64,000 nucleotides of DNA from Sphingomonas sp. (lineage in GTDB: Bacteria; Pseudomonadota; Alphaproteobacteria; Sphingomonadales; Sphingomonadaceae): positions 248,001 to 312,000 of the forward strand of contig NZ_QFOB01000001.1 in assembly GCF_003248515.1 (NCBI RefSeq). The letters run 5' to 3'. Of the stretch, positions 27,113 to 35,352 are shown piece after piece. How positions within the stretch are numbered: position 1 is the stretch's first letter; every line of letters begins with the position of its first letter. The notes beneath the pieces were generated by a model. That model had not been told where the DNA came from and made no database searches. It saw nothing but the letters and a program-made list of their open reading frames with translations. Both the position numbers and the translations under genes were made by a program.

Positions 27113-28020
27113 TGCTGGCTTTCTCGCGGGTCACGATCCTCGGGCTGGGCCTGATCGGCTCCTCGATCGCGCGCGGCATACGCGCGGCGATGCCGACAGT
27201 GCGCGTCACGGGCTTCGATGCCGATCCCGCCGTGCGCGCCCGCGCCCGCGAGATCGATCTGTGCGACGATATCGCGGATACGGCCGGGACGGCGGTGATC
27301 GATGCCGATCTCGTGATGCTCTGCGTGCCGGTAGGCGCGATGGGCGCCGCCGCCCATGCGATCGCGGCGGATCTGCCGGCGGACGCGATCGTCAGCGACG
27401 TGGGCGGCGCCAAGGTTTCGGTGGCGACCGCCATCCGCAAGGCATTGCCCCACACAGTGATCGTGCCGGGCCATCCCGTCGCCGGCACCGAGCATAGCGG
27501 GCCGGATTCGGGCTTCGCCACGCTGTTTCGCGGCCGCTGGTGCATCCTCACGCCCGAGGGCGACACCGATCCCACCGCCGTGATGCGCGTCTCCGCTTTC
27601 TGGGAAGCGCTGGGCGCGCGGGTGGAGATCATGGATGCCCACCATCATGATCTGGTGCTGGCCGTCACCAGCCACGTGCCGCATCTGATCGCCTATTCGA
27701 TCGTGGGCACCGCATCCGACCTGGAAGAGGTGACTCAGAGCGAGGTGATCAAATATTCGGCGGGCGGCTTCCGCGATTTCACGCGCATCGCCGCATCCGA
27801 TCCCACGATGTGGCGCGACGTGTTCCTGAACAATCGCGAGGCCGTGCTGGAGATCCTCCAGCGGCTGACCGAGGACGTGACGATGCTGCAACGCGCGATC
27901 CGCTGGGGCGACGGAGAGCAATTGTTCGATCTCTTCACACGCACCCGCGCCATCCGCCGATCGATCATCGAACAGGGCCAGGACGATGCGCGGCCCGATT
28001 TCGGGCGCAGCCATGAATAG
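27112..28020 (+). CDS. tyrC: Prephenate/arogenate (cyclohexadienyl) dehydrogenase
   Basis: 302 residues. N-terminal NAD(P)-binding fold (VTILGLGLIGSSIARGI), then GHPVAGTEHSGPDSG and the dimerisation helices with AVTSHVPHLIAYS and GGFRDFTRIAASDPTMWRD. Oxidative decarboxylation of prephenate or arogenate leads to tyrosine; the substrate choice is not clear from sequence. Coupled to hisC by a TGATG overlap. Confidence 0.95.
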   Translation: MLAFSRVTILGLGLIGSSIARGIRAAMPTVRVTGFDADPAVRARAREIDLCDDIADTAGTAVIDADLVMLCVPVGAMGAAAHAIAADLPADAIVSDVGGAKVSVATAIRKALPHTVIVPGHPVAGTEHSGPDSGFATLFRGRWCILTPEGDTDPTAVMRVSAFWEALGARVEIMDAHHHDLVLAVTSHVPHLIAYSIVGTASDLEEVTQSEVIKYSAGGFRDFTRIAASDPTMWRDVFLNNREAVLEILQRLTEDVTMLQRAIRWGDGEQLFDLFTRTRAIRRSIIEQGQDDARPDFGRSHE

Positions 28021-28038
28021 AGAAGGCAACAGGATCCA

Positions 28039-28066
28039 TCCATCCCGGGCATAATCCAGGGATGGA
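28039..28066 (+). other. Hairpin between tyrC and hom
   Basis: TCCATCCC pairs with GGGATGGA across a 12-base loop, 18 bases after the tyrC stop. No T run follows. It may stabilise or partly terminate the upstream transcript. Confidence 0.4.
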
Positions 28067-28168
28067 CAGCATCGGGCGAAGCCGGGATGCGAGGCCATGC
28101 GCGCCTCGTCCTCGCCCGGCGCCACGGCCCGACGCTCGGCACACATGGTTTTTGGAGAATTGACCGGA

Positions 28169-29461
28169 ATGACCAAACCTCTCCGCATCGCGCTCGCCGG
28201 CCTCGGCAATGTCGGCGCCGGCGTCGTGAAGCTGCTCGATACGAACGCCGCCCTGATCGAACGGCGCGCCGGCCGCGCGATCGAGATCGTCGCGGTTTCC
28301 GCGCGCGATCGCAGCCGTGATCGCGGCGTGGACATCGCCCGCTTCGCCTGGGCCGACGATGCGGCCGATCTGGCCACGCGTGACGATGTGGACGTGGTGG
28401 TGGAACTGGTCGGCGGATCGGACGGGCCGGCGCTGACGCTCGCCCGCGCGACGCTGGCCGGCGGCAAGAGCTTCGTCACCGCCAACAAGGCGATGCTCGC
28501 GCATCACGGGCTGGAGCTGGCGGATGCCGCCGAGGCCAAAGGCGTGGCGCTCAAATATGAAGCGGCGGTGGCGGGCGGCATCCCCGTCATCAAGGGGCTG
28601 CGCGAAGGCGCCGCCGCCAACGAGATCCAGCACGTCTTCGGCATCCTCAACGGCACCTGCAACTATATCCTCTCGACGATGGAGAGCGCCGGCCGCGACT
28701 TCGGCGACGTGCTCGCGGAGGCGCAGGCGCTGGGCTATGCAGAAGCGGATCCCAGCTTCGACATCGATGGCGTGGATGCCGCGCACAAGCTTTCGATCCT
28801 CGCCAGCCTCGCCTTCGGGGCGAAGGTGGATTTCGGATCGGTGGCAATCACCGGCATACGCGATGTCAAGGCCGCCGACATCGCCGAGGCGGCCGCGCTC
28901 GGCTTCAAGATCCGGCTCGTCGGCCTGGGCGAAGCGACGGCCAAGGGGCTCGTCCAGCGCGTCCACCCCTGCCTTGTGCCGGTCGATCATCCGCTGGCGC
29001 ACGTCACCGGATCGCTGAACGCGGTGGTGGCCGAGGGCAATTATGTGGGCCGGCTTCTCTTCCAGGGCCGGGGCGCGGGCGAAGGCCCGACCGCAAGCGC
29101 CGTGGTGGCGGACCTGATCGATATCGCGCGCGGCGAATATGGCCCGGCCTTCGGCATGCCGGTCGCCAGCCTCGCCGCGATGCCCGCGGCCCCCGCGGGC
29201 GAGCGACTTGGCCGTGCCTATCTGCGCTTCACCGTGGTCGACAAGCCCGGCGTGCTGGCCGAGCTGACCGCCGCGATGCGCGATGCCGGCGTCTCGATCG
29301 AAAGCCTCATCCAGCGCGGGCCGGCCGCCGACGGCGGCGTGCTGATCGTGCTCGTCACGCACGAGGGACCGGAGCGTTCGGTGGCCCATGCGCTGGAGAA
29401 GCTGGAAGGCTCCCCCAGCCTCACGGCCGCGCCGATGTGGATGCACATCCTGGAGGCTTGA
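28169..29461 (+). CDS. hom: Homoserine dehydrogenase
   Basis: About 430 residues. NAD(P)-binding IALAGLGNVGAGVVKLL, the catalytic domain with KYEAAVAGGIPVIKGLREG and GILNGTCNYILSTM, and a C-terminal ACT domain (FTVVDKPGVLAELTAAMRDAGVSIESL) that normally senses threonine. It makes homoserine for threonine and, through MetX nearby, methionine. ATG 28169 gives the usual N terminus (MTKPLRIALAG); an in-frame ATG 24 bases upstream cannot be excluded. Confidence 0.95.
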   Translation: MTKPLRIALAGLGNVGAGVVKLLDTNAALIERRAGRAIEIVAVSARDRSRDRGVDIARFAWADDAADLATRDDVDVVVELVGGSDGPALTLARATLAGGKSFVTANKAMLAHHGLELADAAEAKGVALKYEAAVAGGIPVIKGLREGAAANEIQHVFGILNGTCNYILSTMESAGRDFGDVLAEAQALGYAEADPSFDIDGVDAAHKLSILASLAFGAKVDFGSVAITGIRDVKAADIAEAAALGFKIRLVGLGEATAKGLVQRVHPCLVPVDHPLAHVTGSLNAVVAEGNYVGRLLFQGRGAGEGPTASAVVADLIDIARGEYGPAFGMPVASLAAMPAAPAGERLGRAYLRFTVVDKPGVLAELTAAMRDAGVSIESLIQRGPAADGGVLIVLVTHEGPERSVAHALEKLEGSPSLTAAPMWMHILEA

Positions 29462-29563
29462 AGCCAGTCCCCGGGCGCCGAACGTTGCTTCGCGGGGGCG
29501 ATGCCGGTCCGCACCGCCGGAACGGGAGCGCCGCTGCGATGCCGAACGTGACCTGTCCGGTCG

Positions 29564-29962
29564 CTACTGGCCCATCCCCTTGGCCTTGATCTTGCCATCG
29601 CCCCGCAGCGTCACCTGCGCGCCCGTGCGCGGCATGATGCCGACCGGGTTGGTATAGTGAATGCCCGCCGTCGACGGCAGTTCGCCTGTCGCCGTGCGCG
29701 CGCCATCGCGGATGCTCTGATCGTTGGGCAGGGGTGCCCGCGCGCCTTCCCGGACGCCACAGACGGTGATTGCATCGCCCCCTCCCCGAGGCCGGCAGCG
29801 CGCGGACGCCGGAGCGGCACGAGGCTGCTCGCTCTTCTGATAGGCATCGATCGCCTGTTCCGCCGGGCTCGTCTTTGCGGCGACCGGCGCGGGCGGGCCG
29901 GAGGTCTGGGCGGATGCCGAGACGGCCATCCCGAGCGCGACGATCATCGCAACCATTCGCAT
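29564..29962 (-). CDS. Small secreted protein of unknown function, paralogue set member
   Basis: A 132-residue protein with a signal peptide (MRMVAMIVALGMAVSASAQ). The mature part is Pro/Ala rich, has two cysteines (SARCRPRGG and ITVCGVREG) and ends in a Gly/Lys segment. It resembles the next gene (CGV-EG-R plus the same N-terminal layout) and, more distantly, the two secreted proteins at 47.3-48.2 kb. I do not recognise a family with known function. ATG 29962 follows GGAAGGG. Confidence 0.65.
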   Translation of the reverse strand: MRMVAMIVALGMAVSASAQTSGPPAPVAAKTSPAEQAIDAYQKSEQPRAAPASARCRPRGGGDAITVCGVREGARAPLPNDQSIRDGARTATGELPSTAGIHYTNPVGIMPRTGAQVTLRGDGKIKAKGMGQ

Positions 29963-30027
29963 CGCGCACCGCCCTTCCAAATCCCTGCCCAGCATGGGGC
30001 AGAACGGAGCGCTTCGAAAGAGCGCGC

Positions 30028-30606
30028 TTATTCCGGTGCGGCGGCAGCGTCGAGCGCGGCCTGATCCACTTCGGCCTGACGCGCGGCGCGATCGGCCGCG
30101 GCCTGCTCGGCGGCTTCCTTCGCATAAATCATCTTCAGCGTCTCGTTCCGCACCTTCGCGGCCTTGCTCATGCCGAAGGTGATGAGCGTGAGGCCGGGCC
30201 TCGGCGGGAACGGCCCCTGCCCGACATCGGCTTTCGCGAACTCGCCGGGATGGTGGGCGGGGCCGCGCTCATCGGGCAGCGGAATGCGATCGGGCGAGCG
30301 GCCGACGATCGCGCAGACCACGATCTCCCCATCCTTGCGGCGGCAGGGCATGGATGGCGGGCGAGCACCTTCCTTCACGCCGCAGGCCGTGCTGGTTTCG
30401 CCCTTCGCATTCTTGCAGCTGACGGGCGTGGGCGCCGGCGGAATCGGATCGTCGCGATGCGCGAAGGCCACCGCCTGCTGGAAAGGCGTCTGCTTCGGCA
30501 CGACAGGGACCGGCGGCCCCACCACGCTGGCGAGCGCCGGAGCCGCGCCCGCCAGCGCGATCAGCAGCGGCACGATCCGCATCCGGCTTCTCGACCTCGA
30601 CATCAT
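30028..30606 (-). CDS. Small secreted protein with EIVVCA motif, unknown function
   Basis: About 192 residues: a signal peptide (MRIVPLLIALAGAAPALAS), a Pro-rich stretch, four cysteines (VSCKNAKG, TACGVKEG, MPCRRKDG, EIVVCAIVG) and an Ala/Glu/Gln-rich helical tail. The sequence GEIVVCA followed by an Arg-Ile-Pro segment recurs in the secreted pair at 47.3-48.2 kb. ATG 30606 has AAGG upstream; ATG 30582 is the alternative. Periplasmic location is likely; no enzyme motif is seen. Confidence 0.68.
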   Translation of the reverse strand: MMSRSRSRMRIVPLLIALAGAAPALASVVGPPVPVVPKQTPFQQAVAFAHRDDPIPPAPTPVSCKNAKGETSTACGVKEGARPPSMPCRRKDGEIVVCAIVGRSPDRIPLPDERGPAHHPGEFAKADVGQGPFPPRPGLTLITFGMSKAAKVRNETLKMIYAKEAAEQAAADRAARQAEVDQAALDAAAAPE

Positions 30607-30676
30607 CGGCCCGACCTTGCACCCCCCAGGCTGAATTAGCCTGAAACGCGACGTCCGAATGCACGGGAATCGAACG

Positions 30677-31114
30677 CTAGGAAGGAAACGCCGCAAGATC
30701 GGGGGCGATCCAGCCACGCCGGGCCTCGACCGAAAAGAGGCTGTCGCGTGTCCAGTATGTCAGCGGCCAGTCGGATCGGCCGAGCGGGCCCGCCATCAGC
30801 ACATCCACGGCCTCATGCAGCGGCTCATCCCCCGACCGCCCGGCGAGGAAAGAGCGGGCCGCGCGGATCGAGGCCCGCGTGATCGTCTCATGATAGCCAT
30901 TGTGATCGTCATTCACGCCCCCGACCGAGGCGTTGTAGGCGCGGATCAGCGCCGGCAAGTCGCGCTCGGGCACGATTTCCGGCTGGCGGCGCAACAACCA
31001 CAGGGTCGTGGCGAAATGGGCGGCGTGCGTCCATTCCGCCTTGGGCAGCGCGCAGGCGAGGAAGGCTTCGCCCAGACGCGCGATCGCATCGTCATCGGGA
31101 TAGTGAAGGCTCAT
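30677..31114 (-). CDS. Conserved hypothetical protein
   Basis: A 144-residue soluble protein beginning MSLHYPDDDAIARLGEAFLACALPKAEWTHAAHFATTLWLL. The pattern WTHxxHF and the later GGVNDDHNGYHETITRA put several His and Asp residues together, which could form a metal or ligand site; this is a guess. I cannot name a family function. The start is fixed by the ATG at 31114. The 280 bases between it and glpX hold no gene. Confidence 0.65.
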   Translation of the reverse strand: MSLHYPDDDAIARLGEAFLACALPKAEWTHAAHFATTLWLLRRQPEIVPERDLPALIRAYNASVGGVNDDHNGYHETITRASIRAARSFLAGRSGDEPLHEAVDVLMAGPLGRSDWPLTYWTRDSLFSVEARRGWIAPDLAAFPS

Positions 31115-31394
31115 GTCGGTCTCCGTTCGGGAAAGCCGGCGGCGCGCGCGATCGCATCCGCCGGAAAGGCGGTCGCGTCGCGGCGGTCGAGCGGAAGAGC
31201 GGCTAGGAAGGCCGCACCCGGCACGGGATCGCGCGCGCGCCGCCGGGGCGGCGGGCTTGCGTCTGAAGGGAGGCGATCCGGTGCATTTGCGCGGTTTCGC
31301 GCGCATCGGGGGCCGCCGTCAAGCATGGCGCTTCTCGACAAGGTAACATGGCCGTCCTATCCCCGGCGGGATCCGACAGTCAGGGAGTAAAAGG

Positions 31395-32363
31395 GTGGCA
31401 GTCACGGCTTCGAAGGCGCTCGATCGCGTTCTCGTTCTCGAAATGGTGCGCGTCACCGAAGCCGCAGCGATCGCTGCATCCACCCTCGTCGGCCGGGGCG
31501 ACGAGAAGGCCGCCGACGCCGCCGCCGTCGAAGCGATGCGCAAAGCCTTCAACGAGCTGGATTTCGACGGAACGGTCGTGATCGGCGAAGGCGAGCGCGA
31601 CGAGGCTCCGATGCTCTATATCGGCGAGAAAGTGGGCAAGGCCTCGCCCGGCAGCCCCAGGATCGATATCGCGCTGGATCCGCTGGAGGGCACGACGCTC
31701 ACGGCCAAGGCCTATCCCAATGCGCTGGCCGTGCTGGCCATCGCCGAAGAGGGTGGCCTGCTCAACGCGCCGGACGTCTATATGGAAAAGCTCGCCATCG
31801 GGCCGGGCTATGAGAAGGGCCTCGTCAGCCTCACCAAGACACCGACCGAGAATATCAAGGCGCTGGCCGCCGCCAAGGGCGTCGCACCGAACGAGATCAT
31901 CGCCTGCGTGCTCGATCGGCCGCGCCACGATGCGCTGATCGCCGAACTGCGCGCGCTGGGCGTGGGCATCATGCTGATCCCCGATGGCGACGTAGCGGGC
32001 GTGATCGCCTGCACCAATCCCGATACGACGATCGACATCTATTTCGGCTCGGGTGGCGCGCCGGAAGGCGTGCTGGCCGCGGCCGCGCTCGCCTGCGTCG
32101 GCGGCCAGTTCCAGGGCAAGCTCCTGTTCCGCAACGATGACGAGCGCGGCCGCGCCGCCAAGTGGGGCGTGACCGATCTCGACAAGATCTATGAGCTGGA
32201 GGATCTGGTGAAGGGCGACGCCATCTTTGCCGCCACCGGCGTGACGGATGGTTCGCTGCTGGAAGGCGTGAAGGTGCGCAAGGGCTTCCTCACCACCGAG
32301 AGCATCGTGATGCGCGCCAGCTCCGGCACCGTGCGCCGCGTCAGGGGCGAGCACCGGCGCTGA
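31395..32363 (+). CDS. glpX: Class II fructose-1,6-bisphosphatase
   Basis: 322 residues, the GlpX type. Metal and phosphate motifs: VVIGEGERDEAPML, IDIALDPLEGTTL, and FGSGGAPEGVLAAAAL. It hydrolyses fructose 1,6-bisphosphate in gluconeogenesis. GTG start with AGGGAG and AAGG upstream. Followed after four bases by an oxidoreductase gene, so probably an operon. Confidence 0.95.
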   Translation: MAVTASKALDRVLVLEMVRVTEAAAIAASTLVGRGDEKAADAAAVEAMRKAFNELDFDGTVVIGEGERDEAPMLYIGEKVGKASPGSPRIDIALDPLEGTTLTAKAYPNALAVLAIAEEGGLLNAPDVYMEKLAIGPGYEKGLVSLTKTPTENIKALAAAKGVAPNEIIACVLDRPRHDALIAELRALGVGIMLIPDGDVAGVIACTNPDTTIDIYFGSGGAPEGVLAAAALACVGGQFQGKLLFRNDDERGRAAKWGVTDLDKIYELEDLVKGDAIFAATGVTDGSLLEGVKVRKGFLTTESIVMRASSGTVRRVRGEHRR

Positions 32364-32367
32364 TCCG

Positions 32368-33234
32368 ATGCGCGTCGCGCTCCTCGGCCTGGGCAATATG
32401 GGGGGCGCGATCGCGCGCAACATCCTCAAGGCCGGGCATGCGCTGACCGTCTGGAACCGATCTCCGGACAAGGCCGCGTCGCTGGTGGAGGCCGGCGCCG
32501 GAAGCGCGTCCTCCCCGGCCGAGGCGGCGACAGGGGCCGAGATCGTGCTGACCATGCTGGCGGACGATCGCGCGGTGGAGGCCGTCGTCTTCGGGGCGCA
32601 AGGCCTGCTTTCGGCCAAGGCCGCGCCGATCCATGTCGGCCTCAGCACGATCAGCCTCGCGCTCGCCCGGCGCCTGACCGAAGTGCAGGGTGAGCGCTAT
32701 GTTTCCGCGCCCGTCTTCGGGCGTCCTCCGGCCGCCGAGGCGGCTCAACTCAATATCGTGGCGGGTGGTGCCCCAGCGAGCATCGCTTTCGCCCAGCCGA
32801 TCTTCGATGCGATCGGCCAGCGCACCTTCGTGGCGGGCGAGGATCAGGCGACCGCAAACCTCGTGAAGCTGTGCGGCAATTTCATGATCATGTCCGCGAT
32901 CGAGGCGATGGGCGAAGCGATGGCGCTCGCCGCCAAGAACGGGCTCGACAGGCAGATCCTGTTCGATGTTCTGACGGGCACGCTCTTCGGCGCCCCGGTT
33001 TACCGCAATTACGGGCCGGCACTGATCGAGGGCGCCTTCCGCCCCGCCGGCTTTCCCGCGCCGCTGGGCCTGAAGGACATGAACCTGGTGGCCGAGGCGG
33101 CGAATGGCGCGCGCGTGCCGATGCCACTGCTGGGCATCATCCGCGATCACCTGCTGCAGACGATCGCGCGCGACGGCGACGATATCGATTGGGCCGCGAT
33201 CGGCAAGGCGATCGGGGACAATGCCGGCCTGTAG
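32368..33234 (+). CDS. NAD(P)-dependent beta-hydroxyacid dehydrogenase family oxidoreductase
   Basis: 288 residues. NAD(P)-binding GLGNMGGAIARNILKAGHALTVWNRS, substrate-site segment YVSAPVFGRPPAAEA, and the catalytic Lys region LVKLCGNFMIMSAIEAMGEA. The family reduces short hydroxyacids or glyoxylate/succinic semialdehyde; substrate not assignable. Directly follows glpX. Confidence 0.88.
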   Translation: MRVALLGLGNMGGAIARNILKAGHALTVWNRSPDKAASLVEAGAGSASSPAEAATGAEIVLTMLADDRAVEAVVFGAQGLLSAKAAPIHVGLSTISLALARRLTEVQGERYVSAPVFGRPPAAEAAQLNIVAGGAPASIAFAQPIFDAIGQRTFVAGEDQATANLVKLCGNFMIMSAIEAMGEAMALAAKNGLDRQILFDVLTGTLFGAPVYRNYGPALIEGAFRPAGFPAPLGLKDMNLVAEAANGARVPMPLLGIIRDHLLQTIARDGDDIDWAAIGKAIGDNAGL

Positions 33235-33399
33235 GGCGATTTCGCGGGGCTCAGGCTGAGCCCGTCGCCTCGGACGGCACGGAAAATGGCGAAATGGGAG
33301 GCGACGATCCGGAGCGATCGGATCGCGGCAGCTCCGGCCATCCCGTTGCCCCGCTCGCATCAAAAGCATGACTGGGCGTGCCGCAGCGCAGCAATATTA

Positions 33400-33500
33400 C
33401 GCTTTGGCGCGCATCCCGCGATATTTTCGGACAAAATATAAAATACAGGAAAATCAGTATTTTAGATGTTGCATGATAACTTGCATATTTTGCAATGTGC
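33400..33500 (+). promoter_or_regulatory. AT-rich promoter-like region with two inverted repeats
   Basis: An island of markedly low GC in otherwise GC-rich DNA. It holds AAAATAC-N10-GTATTTT (33440-33463) and TTGCA-TATTT-TGCAA (33481-33495), both dyads suited to dimeric regulators. It lies 100-200 bases upstream of a possible small-protein gene at 33598. No single -35/-10 pair stands out. Confidence 0.45.
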
Positions 33501-33597
33501 GCCGAACCGTTATTAAGTTGCGATTAAGCGTTTAATCCCTATCTGCGCGGCACCGCACAAGCATGCGGCCTATTTTGCACCCTTGGGGAGATTTAAC

Positions 33598-33681
33598 GTG
33601 TTCAAGTTCGAAGCTGCCACCTCCATCCTGATCGCGGTTGCCGCGCAGGCGCTGGTGGTTGGAGCGATCTTCGCCGCCTGA
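33598..33681 (+). CDS. Candidate 27-residue membrane peptide
   Basis: GTG start at 33598, six bases after the strong ribosome site GGGGAG, TGA at 33679. The peptide has a short charged start (MFKFEAATS) and one hydrophobic helix of about 17 residues to the end (ILIAVAAQALVVGAIFAA). An AT-rich, promoter-like region lies upstream and hairpins follow, so it looks like an independent small transcript. Function unknown; too short for a family call by eye. Confidence 0.5.
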   Translation: MFKFEAATSILIAVAAQALVVGAIFAA

Positions 33682-33795
33682 GGCGAGGATGCGGAGCGGT
33701 CGACGGCCTTCGGGACCGTCCCGCCCCGAAAGCTTTTTCGAAGGGCACGATGCGGAATCCCCGCACCCGCTGCAAAAAGACCAACGGACATGAAA

Positions 33796-33834
33796 AAGGC
33801 GCCCGCGGATGACCGCGACGGCGCCTTCTCTTTT
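33796..33834. terminator. Bidirectional terminator, end of rplS operon
   Basis: Stem AAGGCGCC-CGCGG, loop ATGA, closing CCGCG-A-CGGCGCCTT, with TTTT runs on both strands. On the minus strand it lies 71 bases after the rplS stop and ends the ribosomal operon; on the plus strand it ends any transcript of the small ORF. Confidence 0.88.
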
Positions 33835-33904
33835 GCCTGACGGACCGGAACGACCAGCCCGGTGGCGGAAAAAGGGACCGGCCGAACCAGCCCCGATCCC
33901 TGGC

Positions 33905-34291
33905 TTACGCCTCAGCCACGGCCTTCTCGCGATTGTCGCGACGCTCGGCGATACGGGCCGACTTGCCGGTGCGACCACGCAGATAATAAAGCTTCGCGCG
34001 ACGGACGACGCCCTTGCGGACCACGTCAATCGAATCGATGTTCGGCGAATAGAGCGGGAAGACGCGCTCGACGCCCTCACCGAACGAGATCTTCCGCACG
34101 GTGAACGAGGAGCCCATGCCCTTGTTCGAGCGCGCGATGCACACGCCCTCATAGGACTGGACGCGGGTGCGCTCGCCTTCGACGACCTTCACGCCGACCT
34201 TCAGCGTATCGCCGGGGCGGAATTCGGGAATGGCGCGCTTGGCGGTCAGCGCCGCGATCTGCTCGGCCTCGAGCTGCTGGATGAGGTTCAT
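33905..34291 (-). CDS. rplS: 50S ribosomal protein L19
   Basis: 128 residues with the L19 core FRPGDTLKVGVKVVEGERTRVQSYEG and FPLYSPNIDSIDVVRKG. Last gene of the rpsP-rimM-trmD-rplS set; its start is one base past the trmD stop. Confidence 0.98.
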   Translation of the reverse strand: MNLIQQLEAEQIAALTAKRAIPEFRPGDTLKVGVKVVEGERTRVQSYEGVCIARSNKGMGSSFTVRKISFGEGVERVFPLYSPNIDSIDVVRKGVVRRAKLYYLRGRTGKSARIAERRDNREKAVAEA

Positions 34292-34292
34292 C

Positions 34293-35024
34293 TCATTCGT
34301 CCTTCTTCTGCCGCGCGCCAGAGGGCGACTGGACCCGAGCGCCGATATGGCGCTCCCAAAGATCCGGCCGCCTTAGCCGTGTATCGATCTCGGCCATGGA
34401 CTGACGCCATGCCTTGATCGCCGCATGATCCCCCGATCGCAGCACTTCGGGGATCGTGCGGCCCTCCCACATTTGCGGTCGGGTATAATGCGGATATTCG
34501 AGGAGGCCCGCTTCGAAGCTTTCCTCGTCTCCGCTCGAAGCGGCGCCCATTACTCCGGGAAGCAGCCTGACGCAAGCATCCAGCAGCACGATCGCGGCGG
34601 TTTCGCCCCCGGAAAGCACATAATCGCCGATCGAAACCTCCTCGATCGCGCGCGCCTCGAACAGGCGCTGGTCGAATCCCTCGAATCGGCCGCAGAGAAT
34701 CGCGACGCCCGGCCCGGCGGCGAGGCTGCGGACACGCTCCTGCGTGAGTGGCTTCCCGCGTGGCGTCATCGCCAGCAGGGGCACGCCGGGCTTGGCCGTG
34801 GCATCGATCGCGGCCGCCACCACATCGGCGCGGAGCACCATGCCCGATCCGCCGCCGGCCGGCGTATCATCCACCGAGCGATGCCTGTCCGTCGCGAAAT
34901 CGCGGATCTGCACCGGATCGATGCTCCAGCGCCCCTCCGCCAGCGCCCGCCCGGCAAGGCTCAGCCCCAACGGGCCGGGAAACATCTCGGGATAAAGGGT
35001 GAGGACGGTGGCGGAGAAGGTCAT
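34293..35024 (-). CDS. trmD: tRNA (guanine37-N1)-methyltransferase
   Basis: 243 residues; methylates G37 beside the anticodon with SAM. SPOUT-type knot motifs GRFEGFDQR and IGDYVLSGGETAAIVLLDA are seen, with the C-terminal GLLEYPHYTRP. ATG 35024 overlaps the stop of the upstream membrane-protein gene (TGATG), so the enzyme is now translated behind an inserted gene and not behind rimM. Confidence 0.97.
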   Translation of the reverse strand: MTFSATVLTLYPEMFPGPLGLSLAGRALAEGRWSIDPVQIRDFATDRHRSVDDTPAGGGSGMVLRADVVAAAIDATAKPGVPLLAMTPRGKPLTQERVRSLAAGPGVAILCGRFEGFDQRLFEARAIEEVSIGDYVLSGGETAAIVLLDACVRLLPGVMGAASSGDEESFEAGLLEYPHYTRPQMWEGRTIPEVLRSGDHAAIKAWRQSMAEIDTRLRRPDLWERHIGARVQSPSGARQKKDE

Positions 35025-35338
35025 CACCCGAGCCGCTTACGCAGAACAATCGCCGCAATGATAGCCGCCACAAAATAAGCGGCGAGACAGTATATGATGC
35101 CCACAGCCGAGAAGGCGATCGCCATTGCGCAGGCATCCACACCGCATTTCTCGAATGGCGTGCGGGCTGCATCTACGATGATGTAGATCAAAAGCAGCGA
35201 TACCAGGAGCGGCAAGGGGATCGCAGCGACGAATGCGGTCTTGGCGAAGCTCCATGAAGGTCGCCTGCGATCGATCAGAAACGCGAACCCGATCGTCGGA
35301 ACCACGCACACCAGACATAATATCGCGAGATCGAACAA
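35024..35338 (-). CDS. Small membrane protein of unknown function
   Basis: 104 residues with three hydrophobic segments (about 1-22, 32-55, 70-98) and two Cys in EKCGVDACAMA. Starts at a TTG with AAGG upstream and GGAGAT before that. It overlaps trmD (TGATG), so it is translated as part of the ribosomal operon. No family recognised. Confidence 0.6.
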   Translation of the reverse strand: MFDLAILCLVCVVPTIGFAFLIDRRRPSWSFAKTAFVAAIPLPLLVSLLLIYIIVDAARTPFEKCGVDACAMAIAFSAVGIIYCLAAYFVAAIIAAIVLRKRLG

Positions 35339-35352
35339 GGCACCTTATCTCC

